Of a DNA stretch of 64,000 nt, positions 52,049 through 63,791 are shown in pieces. A program made the position numbers and the translations under genes. Within the stretch, counting starts at the first letter, position 1. The number at the start of each line of letters is the position of its first letter. The DNA comes from Catonia carolina (taxonomy: Eukaryota; Arthropoda; Insecta; Hemiptera; Achilidae). The stretch covers positions 23,719,506 through 23,783,505 of the forward strand of contig JAQMRL010000006.1 in NCBI GenBank assembly GCA_035578175.1, read 5' to 3'. Under the pieces are notes generated by a model that had not been told where the DNA came from, did no database searches, and saw only the letters and a program-made list of their open reading frames with translations.

Positions 52049-52289
52049 AACTTGTTTTATCATATATTTACTATCAGGAATTTACTTTTAATGTCAACCA
52101 ACCAATTTATTTAATAAATGATTTATTGCTTTATTATAATATTGTATATCTGATTGATTTTTTTATTGTGTAGACAATAACAAAATCTGTTCTTACATTC
52201 AAAAACAAGAACAATAAATAGTAGAGATAATGCAGAAAAACACAAAATAAAGCATTAATAAGCAACAATGCTTGAATTAAAAGTTTTAC

Positions 52290-52457
52290 GCCGGTCGCAT
52301 TGGCGTAGTCGGTAACGTGCTCGCCTCTCATCATGCGGTCTTGGGTTCGAATCCCACTCAGGCACGGCATATTTTTGTACGTTACAAAAAATCATTTCAT
52401 CCTTCACAGTTACGATCCAACGTCGTCGCTAATGACCGCTGTAGTTGATGTGACGTT

Positions 52458-52488
<31 letters not shown>
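52290..52488 (+). repeat. SINE1 full-length copy
   Basis: Starts GCCGGTCGCATTGGCGTAG, has the B box GGTTCGAATCC, body CAACGTCGTCGCT, and end GACGTTAA followed by ~30 T. The T run instead of A is unusual. Best full-length SINE1 in the window. Confidence 0.85.
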
Positions 52489-52491
<3 letters not shown>

Positions 52492-52759
52492 GTAAGAATT
52501 ATTTACAAACAGTTTAACAAAAACTTTCAGTAAATGTGTTGATGATGAATAAAACTTGAAGAAGACAGCACTCAGCAGCGTTGCTTCCGAGTCATCGTTT
52601 GGTTATAGTTGATGAAGGGTTTCTTCTTGGTCCTGGTGATGTACAATTTTTTTTCTTTTTTTTATACGGATGAAGTGAATGAAGGTGTGAAAAGAAGCGA
52701 ATGAAGACGTGATATTGATGATCTGTGTAACTGATGATAGAAAATTTATTAGATGATTA
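52489..52759. other. Non-coding DNA
   Basis: GATGAAG-rich text (52560-52740) with no recognisable gene. Confidence 0.35.
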
Positions 52760-52975
52760 ATTTTAGATTAATTATGGTATGTGCCTAATGCCCTACTCCA
52801 TCATGACCTGGGCATACCTACGGTAGGAGAAGAAATTAGTAGTCGGAGTGAAAAGTATATAACCAAGTTGGACACTCATTCCAATCATTTGGCTATAAAT
52901 CTTCTCGATGACAATATTGAACATCAAAGACTCAAGAAGGCGAGAATATTAGATCTTCCATTCCGTTTCACCTGA
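52760..52975 (+). pseudogene. Jockey-like RT C-terminal relic
   Basis: Plus strand: VPNALLHHDLGIPTVGEEISS, KYITKLDTHSNHLAINLLDDN, then HQRLKKARILDLPFRFT and a stop, the last ~65 codons of a Jockey-like RT. Confidence 0.8.
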
Positions 52976-53089
52976 TCTAAAGTGTTTAACCATCCTTTTA
53001 AGATCAAAAACACAAAATTATATTGCGGTTGTCAACTCTTATTTATTAATAATCTAAATCTTGCTGACGTTAAATAAAATAGAAAAAAG

Positions 53090-53625
53090 TTTTAGATTTT
53101 TTAATTTCATATAACTTTGATTATTTACTACACTTTTGCTTTAAAATCTTAAATATTGTCTAAAGCCGCAATTTTAAAAAATCCCATCTTTTACCGATTT
53201 TGATAAGCAAAATACAGAAATCTCTGATTGAAGCTTAACTAAGAGTTGTGGAGAAAATGCTTGAAATAAAAATTGTAGAATTTTTTAATTCTTACAACGT
53301 TAGTTAGGCCTATACAAGTTTGCCCTAAAACGAATTGTAAGACAACAGTCTTTAAATAAAACTTACCACGAGAACACAGCTTCAAGAATTTCAGCAGACA
53401 TGACTCTTACCCTTTCTGGTAGAACATAAAAAATGTAGTAAATAAGGTGATTTAAAAATAAGTCGTAGCACCGTTTATGAGAAAATCGCAAAAATGTAAA
53501 AATCACCGAATATTCTACTACTTTCGGTTAACCGATTTTTATGAAAATGTCAGCTCTTTTTATAGTACATAATTTAAGTTTCAAGTTTCAAATTCGTATG
53601 CAACTCTGTTTTTGAGATTTTTGTT

Positions 53626-53664
<39 letters not shown>

Positions 53665-53880
53665 GCACGCACACATACGCACACACGTACACGCGCTCGC
53701 GTATATGTACACACACACACACAAACCTAATCGGTAAAAACACATTTTCGGGATCAGTGGGCCTGAGAACGTGTATTTCCTGTAAAAACTTTATTTCGAA
53801 AAATTGACATGAAAACAATACTTTTATAATTTCACTCGTGCTTTATAAATATGAAATATAGGGCACGAGAGAAAATGTAA
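53090..53880 (-). repeat. R900 copy F with (CA)n microsatellite
   Basis: Minus-strand copy with 'GGTTAACCGATTTTTATG' near 53525. The family's GTGTGTGT-like stretch has expanded into an imperfect (AC)n tract at ~53628-53722. Confidence 0.75.
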
Positions 53881-54640
53881 TAATTTTTCGTTAAGTTAAA
53901 AAAATATTTTTTCTCTTTAATATTTATTACGACTGTTTTATATTTAGTACGACTAAAATAAAGCAACTGGTATGTAGTGCAAGAGAACGTAAAAATATTA
54001 ATATTTTGAAATAAACAACAACCCTTAAAATTAATTTTTATGAAATAAAAATTTGTATTAGGTAGCTAACGGAAAATATACCTAGACATCTTTTTAAACG
54101 AAAGAACTGAGTTTAATTTTTTCATTTCTATTTCGTTATTTAAAATAGTAATGCTTTTTGCTTAATATTCAACGACGTTTCAATAAGCCAAACGGGTTTT
54201 ATGTTTTTAAGTAAGCAACGACGATGATGGGAAAATTTGCAACGGTAATATTACTTTTTCTATTCATTAGAAATTTAAAGTAAGAGTTTTATTGTGAAGA
54301 AGAAAGATGATGGAAGGATAGTGGATAAAAATTCAACAACTCGAGCTGTATATTTTTTGTGAAGTTACTGTACTTATAAACCATAAATTATGTATATCCG
54401 AAACTAGAGAATACGTTTCTCTAATAATAAGAAAAGATTATGTTCTAATAACCTCAAAAATGTATTCATTTGAAATTTTTCTAAATATTTTATAGGAAGC
54501 AAAATATGTTTTTTATTATGTTAAGAATATTATTAGAGGCATATTAGTATTATTTTAGTATACATATTTAATTTTTCTGTTTTTTGTCTCCAACTTTACT
54601 TTTTTTTATAACTGTACATTTTTTTTAAAGCACAACTAGT
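53881..54640. other. AT-rich non-coding DNA
   Basis: Nothing recognised. Confidence 0.45.
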
Positions 54641-55720
54641 AAATGAGATGGAATGAATGAGGAATGGCGGGAATGTGACGTGAATGTGAATCGGTCCAGT
54701 GACCGATTTTGGCGTGAATTTTGCAAGGAATGTGGTGACAATATTTTTCAATGATAGGCTAATTCAGATTTGATTGCAAGGGGCAATCAAATCTTTGCCA
54801 CACAGTAAACCTACTGATGGTTAGTCACGAATGAACTTTGTTAGTGACGAAGTGTAAGAGGGGAAAAATCTACTGCGCATGCCCAGTTTCTCTATTACAA
54901 GCCTAAAAACATACTGACACTCGTAGTTCACTGGAATACACAATCCTTATTTTATTACACGACGAGTGGTAGTCTACAGGAAATATTGTTTTGATTTGGC
55001 TATTCTGTTTTTAATTTGAAAAAAGTATTTTAATTTTAAAAAGTATTTTAATTTGTTAAAACTCATTCCGTTTCTTTTCATTTTAATTCTTCACATTTTA
55101 TTCAATATTCTGTAGTGTTGTCATAAATTAGTTATCTATCCGTGTATTATAAGTTTATTAGGTCGACCGTTCAAAAGCAGGATAAGACAATTTGAAGTGC
55201 CGAATGGAATGTTATTTTACTAGGATTGAGAAAATATGTAGTATTTTATAAACGGGGGTTTAATATAAATTCATGCATATTACATGTTGTTATTAAATGT
55301 TGTGAAGAAAAAGCAAAAAATAAGCTATATATTACTAGACGTTGCATGTTTTTAGAAATGTACGTACTACGCTGGCAGCAATGCATTGCCCACACTGAGT
55401 CCCCGGCTACATCTCGTCATTACATTACTTGTCCCTACTTAAACCGGATTATTTTGGTGCGTTAAATTTTAAAACTCCATTTCCCTTGTAGTATTATATT
55501 ATTAGCCCCAAGAGGGGTGAAAGAGTTTTGCAGTTCGGATCAAGTGGCCAGGCGGCGAGTTTTTGATTGGTAGGCGGTTACGACTGTTTTGGGACCGGAC
55601 GAAGACACCACAATTGAGTTGAATAGTACTTTCAACTATACTACTTTCCCAATTGTGGGAGAGTGACATGAGTTTTTATCGCCGCCTCGTACACAAAAAA
55701 TAAACCGGAATAGAAATTTA
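54641..55720. other. GC-richer unassigned region with hairpins
   Basis: More G+C than its surroundings at 54650-54960 and 55500-55700. Perfect hairpins: AATCGGTC/GACCGATT (54689-54708) and AGATTTGATTGC/GCAATCAAATCT (54766-54794). A 79-codon open stretch (55226-55465) has no recognisable similarity. It could be a decayed transposon. Confidence 0.4.
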
Positions 55721-56891
55721 TAAAATTAAATGTAATATAAATTCATGCGTAGTAGCAGTATTTCTTTTAATCTGACTCAGGAAAGGTTTTAAATATACCG
55801 TCAGTCTCGTTAATCACTAGGGTATAAAACGGGAACCAACTGGCTTACGAAAAAGTTTGCTTAATGCCAGAGAGAGGCTGATTGTAATACAAAACACACA
55901 TTTACTAACTTATATCTTAACAATCCACTCTATTCTTACTTCTTTTTCTGCTGTAATACATTAAAATAATCAGGTGCAACTAAAACCTGGTTTAAATTAT
56001 AACTAAATAGGATTTTATTTTCGTTGTATAGGTATTTTTCAATTTTAATACCGCTACCTTTAAGTTCTTGAGCCATTTTAATGCGTAGAAATTGTAAAAT
56101 ATATTCAATGAATATCTACATATATAAATTTCCGATAGGTTTGTACATTTTCATTACACATTACCAAAGATGAATCGAACCCCAGACAGGTTATCTAAAT
56201 ATATAATTTTAATATCTATATTCATATACATTACAGTATAAATGAAATTTATCGTCTTACCTTTGGTTGCTTTATAAGTTTAAAAAACTCTACTTAAAGT
56301 AAACCTGGATGTTTATGGAATATGTTTCGTTTAAAATGTGGTTTATAATTTCTGTTCTTATTTCATTATATCAATAAAGTCACAAAATTACAAATCCTAC
56401 AAGTATTTTAAATTACTTCTTACTTTTAAAATAAAATTACCTGTATGAGAAATTGTAATTGCAATTTGTAATTAAAAAGTAGCATAAATCATTATAAGAT
56501 AAATAAAAATTGTCAAGAAAAGAAGTAGTTAAGTTATAAAATCAGAAGTAAGTTAATTAGTTGTTTGTCAATTTATTTAAGAATGTGATGTGGGGTGATT
56601 AATTTTAAGAAGTAGTCGTCCTCATTGATTTTACGTGGGTTGCCATTATAAGAAATATATCTTTTTATCAAAATTTAAATTCAATATTTCTTTTAGATTA
56701 TAAGGTGTAGGTGTTAAGTAAAATATCTTAATATTTCTATCGAAATTAATTATTTTAAATTAACCAATTAAGACTTAATATTTATTCTACTGAAGGCCTA
56801 TAATTCAATCATAATGCACGAGTGAGGAGAGTCCAATTTTCATCATTGATATATCGTTTCCATTGTTACGTCCTTTTATCGTTTTTGAAAT
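55721..56891. other. AT-rich non-coding DNA
   Basis: About 1.2 kb without recognised genes or repeats. Confidence 0.45.
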
Positions 56892-57398
56892 ACTAGCTAC
56901 CCCGCGTAGCTTCGCACGCGAAACATCATAATCATTTTTTTTAAATATGTAACAGAAATTGTTTGCTGCTAGTCAACTGTATAGGCCTACTTCAACGTAC
57001 ACACACAAACAACGTTTCGATACATCCCCCGCGAACATCTCTCGGTAGTCACGTATATATTGTACTGCAAAATTAGTACACACGTGCGCGCACACACACA
57101 CACACAATGACGTTTTTATAATTTCCCCACATATATCTCTCGCCTTCATCAAACCCACCATCCACTTCAACAGCAATGCGTACTCACATGTACACACACA
57201 CACCCACACACGTACATATTTATGAAAATCTTCATTAGGGCCCTTAAGGTTATCATTTTTGAAAGTTTAAAAATTAAATGTTGCTGTGTATATAAATACA
57301 AATATTCTGTAAAGATTTCATGAAAATCCGTTCAGTAGTTTTGAAAATTAGCCTGCACAATATAAAACACGCTTTGTCTTTATAATAACTAGTATAGA
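56892..57398 (+). repeat. 'ACTAGCTACCCCGCG' interspersed repeat with microsatellites
   Basis: Starts ACTAGCTACCCCGCGTAGC…CGCACGCG and ends '…AAATCCGTTCAGTAGTTTTG…TATAATAACTAGTATAGAT'. This start/end pair resembles a repeat pattern I recall as widespread in insect genomes. Imperfect (AC)n tracts at ~56999-57008, 57080-57108 and 57190-57212. Confidence 0.6.
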
Positions 57399-57401
57399 TA
57401 G

Positions 57402-57797
57402 GTTGTTGTTGTTTAGGTCATCAGCCGAAAGGCTGGTTAGAACCTGTAGAGGCTTTACTAAGTAAATAAGAAGTGAGACAGTTTATCATTGCTTTCCTCA
57501 CTGAATGGAAAAGTATGCCTATCAGCATACCAGGCCCTCTAAAAAACACATATTTTCCACCCTGTAAATAACACCTTCACTTTATTCACTACAGGGTCTG
57601 ATTGAATAATGAAATTTGTTACTCTCAGAGGATATAACTCTGACAAGTATTTTTTACACCTCTACTTCATCTGTTGTTAAATGCATTAGTCATATAATTG
57701 ACTGACCATGTGATAAGAAACAGAACTATTTTTTGTAGCCCTGAAACTAGCAGATCGAATGCAAGTAATTTAATATTACACTTGCCCGTTATGGGGA
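57402..57797 (-). repeat. R400 retroposon copy 7
   Basis: Minus-strand full-length copy starting GTTGTTGTTGTTTAGGTC and ending CCCGTTATGGGG. Confidence 0.8.
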
Positions 57798-57939
57798 AAA
57801 TTATGGGTAAGAAAAGTTATTTTTTAACGTTGAGTTTTTAAAATCGAATTCCCATTAGAAATTCAGGTTTTGTGATCCAATGAGTCCTAAAGAGTGTTTT
57901 TACTGATCAGTCTTGGTTAAGGACTATATATTTGGGTTC

Positions 57940-58240
57940 AAGGGATCTGAAAACATGTATTTCCGGTGAAAACTTGAATTTGGAAACACGAAAACGTTAC
58001 TTTCGTACCCTATTTATTCACATTGGCCAAGAGAAGGTAAAAAAACCTACAACTTTTATGTCAATTTGTGTTTTTTCGAGAAATCTTAGTTCAACATCAA
58101 TTAATGATTTTCCATATTTTCCTTGTGAAAATCAAAGTCCAATATAGGTTCATTTTTATTTAGCGTCATCCACTGATATTTAACATCAGGTTATGTTTTC
58201 ATTATTTACATTAGCAAGATAAAGTCATTTAATGTTTCAC
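57940..58240. repeat. R900 mosaic (minus end joined to plus end)
   Basis: 57940-58030 matches the R900 end in minus orientation ('GAAAACATGTATTTCCGG…GGCCAAGAGAAGG'). 58040-58240 matches the opposite end in plus orientation ('GCAAGATAAAGTC' near 58213). It is an inverted, internally deleted derivative. Confidence 0.6.
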
Positions 58241-59039
58241 ATCTTATTTTTAATTACCTAATTAAAAGTAATGTAAAATAACCTAATTAAATTATAATGA
58301 GCAGGTGAAGATAGTATTTTGTCATCATTGATATATCGTTTTCATAATTTTCTTATAGTCTAATTTTGGAATTGATGCTGAAATGGGATTTTTAAAATTT
58401 CCTCACGTATTTAATTGTTGAATTTATTAAAACTGTTCCTCCTAATTCTTTTTATTTGGTCGCATTTACAACTCGAACTTCTTTAATTAAAGAAGGATTT
58501 AGGTTTTGCACGGTAATTGAAAAAAAACAGTAAAAGTATTGAAAAAGGTTTTCTTTTTAGTAGGCCTAGTAGCCTGCAAGAAAAAAAAGTTTCTTTTATA
58601 GGCAGGATGAATATTTTTTGCAAGTTTAATTAACTCTTTTGACTTTTTTCCCATAAATATTTTTGTAATAAGATTTTTAAATCCTTCGAAAGAAGTTTGA
58701 AGTTTAAAACAAGTAAGTTTTAAGTTTATCAAACATTTTGACAGGAAATTGTAATACTATTTTTTTAAACCGTCTTATATTAATTTCGTGTATAAAATCC
58801 TTTAAGGGTTTAGCTTGAAATTTATAATATGGAAAATCCACCATTTATTTTCAGTGATTTATTTCTTGTTCGTGGTTAATAAAGAGTTATTTGCTTAAAG
58901 CTTTTAAGTTTTATTCGTTTCGTTTTAATTTCTATTTATTGTTATAGCATCAAAATGTATTTCAGTTTCACATCCATTCTCACTTTCTTTTGATCTATAT
59001 TCAATATCAATGAAGAATGTTATGTTTTCTTGTAAATTT
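58241..59039. other. AT-rich DNA; source of a ~95-bp duplicated segment
   Basis: 58580-58677 recurs, diverged, at 59257-59352 (both contain 'GGCAGGATGAATA', 'TGCAAGTTTAATTAAC' and 'TTTTTGTAATAAGATTTT'). No gene recognised. Confidence 0.55.
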
Positions 59040-59700
59040 TTGTAGTCTATTGTTTACCAGATATATAACGTTTTTCGGTACCATGACCCCAAAAGATGTA
59101 TTTTTACAGATTCGTCTGTGTGTGATCTAAATAACTCATAAACGGAAAATCGTACACAGTTAAAAGAGAGAACTTGAGTTAGGTACCATAAAGGGACGTG
59201 ACACAAACATTTTCATCAAAATCGGTCGACCAGTAATATCAGCTTATTCCGATAAATAAAAAAAAGTTTCCATTGTAGGCAGGATGAATAGTTTTGCAAG
59301 TTTAATTAACACTTTTGACTTTTCCCCACTAATATTTTTGTAATAAGATTTTGTATAATTCAGTTGTTCAATTTTTAGCGATTTTCTCAAAAACATCTAC
59401 AATTTTGATTAAATTTGCCTCATTTACTTCAATTTTTTTTTAGCCCTGTAGTATGGAAAAGTGTCATGGCTGGGTTAATTTGTGGGAGAGGCTGTAGGTG
59501 AATTTTATGAAATAATAATTTTTTTAAAGGTAAGAGTGCATAGTATGATAATTTATGTCAGAACTTTAAAAACCCTACAATTTCATTTCAAGCATTATAT
59601 TTACGGGACTTAATTTAGCGCCAATAACTTATTTTATATGCTTTACGATTGGAATCGTTAGAAATTTTGTTTTTGTGTTTCGTCTGACTATTTAGCACTT
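59040..59700 (+). repeat. R900 copy G, interrupted by the 95-bp duplicate
   Basis: R900 plus-strand text (59090-59250, with 'CATCAAAATCGGTCGACCAG') stops, the 59257-59352 duplicate follows, and R900 resumes at ~59365 ('TTTTTAGCGATTTTCTCAAAAAC'). Confidence 0.65.
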
Positions 59701-59750
59701 TCTGCTAATACATATGGTGGAGAATGGTGATATGTGAAAATGGGTGATAA

Positions 59751-59838
59751 AAAAATGCCAGACCTGACTGGGGATCGAACCCGGGACTCCGGCTTAGAAG
59801 ACAGTGCGCTAACCACAATGCCAGCGGGCCGGCCTTTA
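59751..59838 (-). repeat. tRNA-like SINE head (third family)
   Basis: On minus, an A-box-like 'TGGCATTGTGGTTAGCGC' and B box 'GGGTTCGATCCCC' at tRNA-like spacing, bounded by 'GGCCGGCCCGC' and an A/T-rich end. No CCA-ready acceptor stem, so I call it a SINE head rather than a functional tRNA. Confidence 0.65.
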
Positions 59839-60104
59839 TTTAATGATTTCAAAATAATAACACTATTAAACTGTATTTTATTTATCGCTTTTATAAAAAT
59901 TCTAGCAATCCCCTTCTAGCTAAGCTTCTCGTCAAACTAAAATTAAAGTTTTTAACTTCTTACATAATAATAATATTATTATGATTAGTGCAAATGTTAT
60001 TTGCACAAAACAATAAATTCATAATCACCCCCTGCGTATATGTTCATGGCCATAACATGTAGCTATGCGTCCTCTTTACTTTTCCTTTCGCTATGTATTG
60101 TGCA
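59839..60104. other. Non-coding DNA
   Basis: AT-rich spacer, nothing recognised. Confidence 0.4.
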
Positions 60105-60870
60105 TGTATTGGGAAGGAAGATATTGTTTTCATGTAGATTTTCGAGTTTTCACCATCTATACACGTTTTCAGGCCCTCAACCCAACAAAGCACGTTTTAG
60201 CGATTGGTCTGTGTGTGAACGGAATAACGTTCGTAATTGAAACTTGAAACTTAGGGCTTCTACCATTTTTTCTTAAAACAGCCTCATTTACAGTAGGTGC
60301 TACTACATTTCCTCGATAAAAAAATAAGCGCCATGTCTGTTGAAATTCTTGGGGCTGTGCTCTTGTGGTAAAATAATGTTTTTTTTAAATTGCAGCTTTA
60401 ATATTGCATTTTATGGCAAATATGTGTTACGCAACTAAAGTTTTAGGAAATTGAAAACCTATAACTTCGTGTTTTTTCTTACAGTGTTGTATGTACTTTC
60501 TTAGTTTAGTGTCAATTATTAATGATTTTCTGTATTTTGTTCATCAAAATCGGCAAAATATGGGTTCTTTAAGATTGTAGCCTTAGTAATATTACTTATA
60601 TTTTACGACAAAAATGTAGATAACTTAATCAAAGTTGTAGGAAATAAAAATTATATAATTTTTATTTTGAGCATTTTTTCTACAGACGTCATTGAAAGAT
60701 TTTCCGTATTTTTAAGTTCTACAGATGTTGATTTTCATTTGCATCATCCAGTCATGATTAAATTTAGATTATATTTTTTTATTTTATATTGTTTACTAAT
60801 GATTAACCGTAGGTTAATTTTCATTATTTACATTTGCAAGAAAAAGTCGTTTGAATTTTTCACACCAATT
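60105..60870 (+). repeat. R900 copy H
   Basis: Plus-strand copy starting near 'GGGAAGGAAGATATTGTTTTC', with 'TTTTAGCGATTGGTCTGTG' at ~60196 and 'TTGCAAGAAAAAGTCG' near 60834. The 'CGGTCAACCGG' block is deleted. The 108-codon open stretch at 60667-60993 lies mostly in this repeat and is not a gene. Confidence 0.7.
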
Positions 60871-61082
60871 TTTTTATACACGAGTCTTGTTCTTGCGTGT
60901 GAAACGAAAACAAGATTCACGAAATTAAAAACAAAATGCATATATTTTATGGCTATGGACACACACACAGGTGAAGCGAATTTGCTGTCATGAAAAAATT
61001 ACGTTATACAGTAGTAAATTATCTGCAAGAATAAATATCAAAAATAAAATTAAAAAGATTTGTTTACTGTAAAAATTTGTTT
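60871..61082. other. Non-coding DNA
   Basis: Nothing recognised beyond R900. Confidence 0.4.
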
Positions 61083-61258
61083 CTCGACCGCCTCCGTAGC
61101 GTAGTGTTGGTGCGCCAGCCGACAACGTGAAGGTCCTGGGTTCGATTCCTGGCTAGGGTTTGGAAATTTTCACAAGTTAAAATCCACCGTTACATAACCC
61201 ACCGTAGACGCTAACAATCGAGTTGTTGAAGCGACATTAAATAAACTAAAAATAAAAT
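61083..61258 (+). repeat. tRNA-derived SINE (family SINE2)
   Basis: A-box-like 'GTAGCGTAGTGTTGGTGCG', B box 'GGGTTCGATTCCTGG', a body ending 'GTTGAAGCGACATTAAATAAAC'. The tail resembles the SINE1 tail (…GCGACGTTAAATAAA), suggesting both use the same LINE for mobilisation. Confidence 0.82.
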
Positions 61259-62418
61259 CTTTTCTACAAAATATGCCTTCTTAACACAGTAGAATTTAAC
61301 TTTTCAATATTATAAAATAGGAAATGTTTTAAAAATTTTCAGATAAAGTATATCCTAATTCAATCATCCTAATAAAAGTTTTTCTCTCATGACAGAAACT
61401 TGTTCGAGATGATTTTTTCTTTGAAAGTTTTAAAGGAAAACTTTTAAAAGAGGTATAAATTGCAATATATCTTATATCATCTATAACTATTCTTAAATAT
61501 TTTTCAAAGTTCCTATAGAACCCATTTACGGTAAAAGATATGTTTTTAATGCCTATTAGTTTTATTTAAGAAAAATAAAAGACTTTGAAAAAGTCATTAT
61601 GTTTATGAAATTCTTCAGTTTTTCTTGGAACTACATTTTCTTTTAATTTCTCTAAGGAGCTCTATTCTCTTAGTATCCTTAATAGGTTTTTTATTACTCT
61701 TGCTGGATATAAGCCAGATCAAAAGTCTGGCGTGAGCCTAATTAAAGAAAATTATTTTTTAAGATGGGTTTGTCCTAAAATTTTCAATCTGTGTTTTTAA
61801 TTACTACTTTATTTCATGTTTTCTTTACATTGTATTTTAACAGAGAGAAGTGTTGTTAAGTTGCGTGTCATATAAATTTTAGCCCAAGACAGATTGTTAA
61901 TTACTCGAGCTCTATTATTTTTCAACAATAAAATACTTCACGAATGTAGTCTCACTCCATTTCTGCTGAAACTACTTTTTCAAAATTGTTTAAGCGCTTT
62001 CATTTCAATTTAAAAAAAACAATCTACGCTTCCGTTCCCGTTACATGTTTCTCTTTCGTTACCTTTGTAACCTTTCTGCATTTTTATTTTCTATACAAAA
62101 CCGTAATAGTTATTTTTGATAATGGTATCCTAGGGCAACATTACAATAATTGCAGACGTAAAATACTTGTAAAGTAGTAACCAATACAATATAAAATCAT
62201 TAACTTTTAGATACTGTATAATACGCTTATACGATTTACGTGGGTCCGACACAAAATTAGCGTCTTAGGCGGAAAATCGTCATAGCCGAAAAGTGGCTAA
62301 GAATCTTAGAAGAGTGCTTTTTAAAGAAATTATTATTGAAGACAAAGAAGTGTGCACGTTTTAACATTCTGCTTTATGTGAGAAAATATTTATATCAATA
62401 ATTACATATTAATACTAT
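61259..62418. other. AT-rich non-coding DNA
   Basis: About 1.15 kb; a short hairpin GCCAGA…TCTGGC near 61713-61731; no genes. Confidence 0.45.
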
Positions 62419-62784
62419 TTTTCAAGGCTGATGAGCTTTGAACCTACGGATTGCCCCCTACCAACTTAATAGCTAGCCAATGACTTGCCAGCAATGTTGT
62501 CGATACTTCCTCTCGTAGCTCTGTTATATATTTCGTCAGCCATGCTTTTGGTCCTTCAAAATTATAACCTATGTGAACATACAACAGCTGAATATATTAT
62601 AAAGTATTGCAAATTAATGCGCTCTATAATCAATGTGTTCAATACGAGGTGCAAGACACGAGTGAACTACTGCGGCTTTTATACGCATACGCGCTTAATG
62701 TTTGTTAGGTACAATCTGACAACGCTGGCAAACGATCTGATTGGTCTAAACGCGTAGAGCAGCAGAGCTCATCAACCGTGAAAA
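62419..62784. mobile_element. Candidate MITE, ~366 bp, 19-bp TIRs
   Basis: TTTTCAAGGCTGATGAGCT (62419-62437) and AGCTCATCAACCGTGAAAA (62766-62784) are inverted with two mismatches. The interior is GC-richer than the flanks; a 90-codon open stretch inside (62485-62757) has no recognisable homology and is probably chance. Confidence 0.6.
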
Positions 62785-63791
62785 GCATAATTAGTGTAAA
62801 ACGTTTTCCAAAAGCCTGTATTTTTCAAGTTTCATATGAATGTTTACGAAATAAAAATTTTCTTCAAGGGTACTACTTGACTTTAGAGTTAACTTAAACA
62901 TTATAGTTTTTTGAATATTTTGGATAGGGTTGAGAAAATTAATATCGTATTATTTTACTTCAGTAGCACATGGTTTGTTTTAAAAATTTTTTAAATCGTA
63001 ACTAAATAATAAAATTAAGAATGATATGTAAAAAAAGGCGAGAAAATGTGACGTTTTTATTAAAAAAAAGTACGTATATATGAAGTTGTCTGAAATAGTT
63101 TCAGAGGTGTGTACAAGAATTAACACTACAATGTAAAGGAAGGAAAAGTACCCTTAAACTTTTAATTTTTGTCCAGGGTTTTAAAATGTGATGAATTTTT
63201 TATTTCATCCTTTGTAATAGTATTAGTTTCCTTTCTGTTATCTTAAACTGGATTAAACATTTAAGTGATTGAATAATTGAGATTGTTGAAAAAATATCAC
63301 TTTTATTGGGCCATTAGGGAGGGAAAACGATTTCCTTTTCCCCAAAAATCAGATAGTAAATGCAGCGCGTTTCTAGACTTGCGTGGCCATGATGATGAGG
63401 TGATTGATTTTTGCAAATGAACGAAAAATGTATCCTCCTTAGATTGTGATAAAATACTGATTGTTTTAATACAGCCCAAAGGTGTGAGTTGCTTTCCGTA
63501 CTCCATTGATTTATCGGAATCATTACCCTCTCTAGTTTGACCCTTCACATTTTTACGTAAGACAGCTGTTACAAATAAATTTCCATCATTTAACTCATTA
63601 AAATTATTTATTTAATCCTCGAAATCAATAAGCATTGTATTTTTAATACAATTTTATCTTGTAATTCATCCTTTTCCGTACATTTAAAATAGCCTCACTC
63701 ATTTATAATAGACTCTTCATAACGATAATCTCTGTATAACGATGAAATAAACGAGGTTTTTTTGGTTTGTCATACATTAATGTAAAACACC
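62785..63791. other. Non-coding DNA, one more balanced stretch
   Basis: AT-rich, except 63300-63550, which is less AT-rich and open in two overlapping minus frames (63303-63548 and 63314-63523). I recognise neither product; the double openness argues against a real gene. Confidence 0.4.

Noticed and set aside
53588..53818. 76-codon minus open frame rich in Cys-Val
   Set aside because: It is created by translating the (AC)n microsatellite inside an R900 copy.
56973..57209. 78-codon minus open frame with CVC repeats
   Set aside because: Also microsatellite-derived, inside the ACTAGCTACCCCGCG repeat.
60667..60993. 108-codon plus open frame
   Set aside because: Lies mostly in R900 copy H; other copies have no open frame there, so it is chance.
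62485..62757. 90-codon plus open frame with a hydrophobic start
   Set aside because: Sits inside a candidate MITE, with no homology recognised and no promoter or splice context.
63303..63548. Possible small gene on minus
   Set aside because: Two overlapping frames are equally open, neither recognised, with no splice signals seen; kept only as an unassigned stretch.
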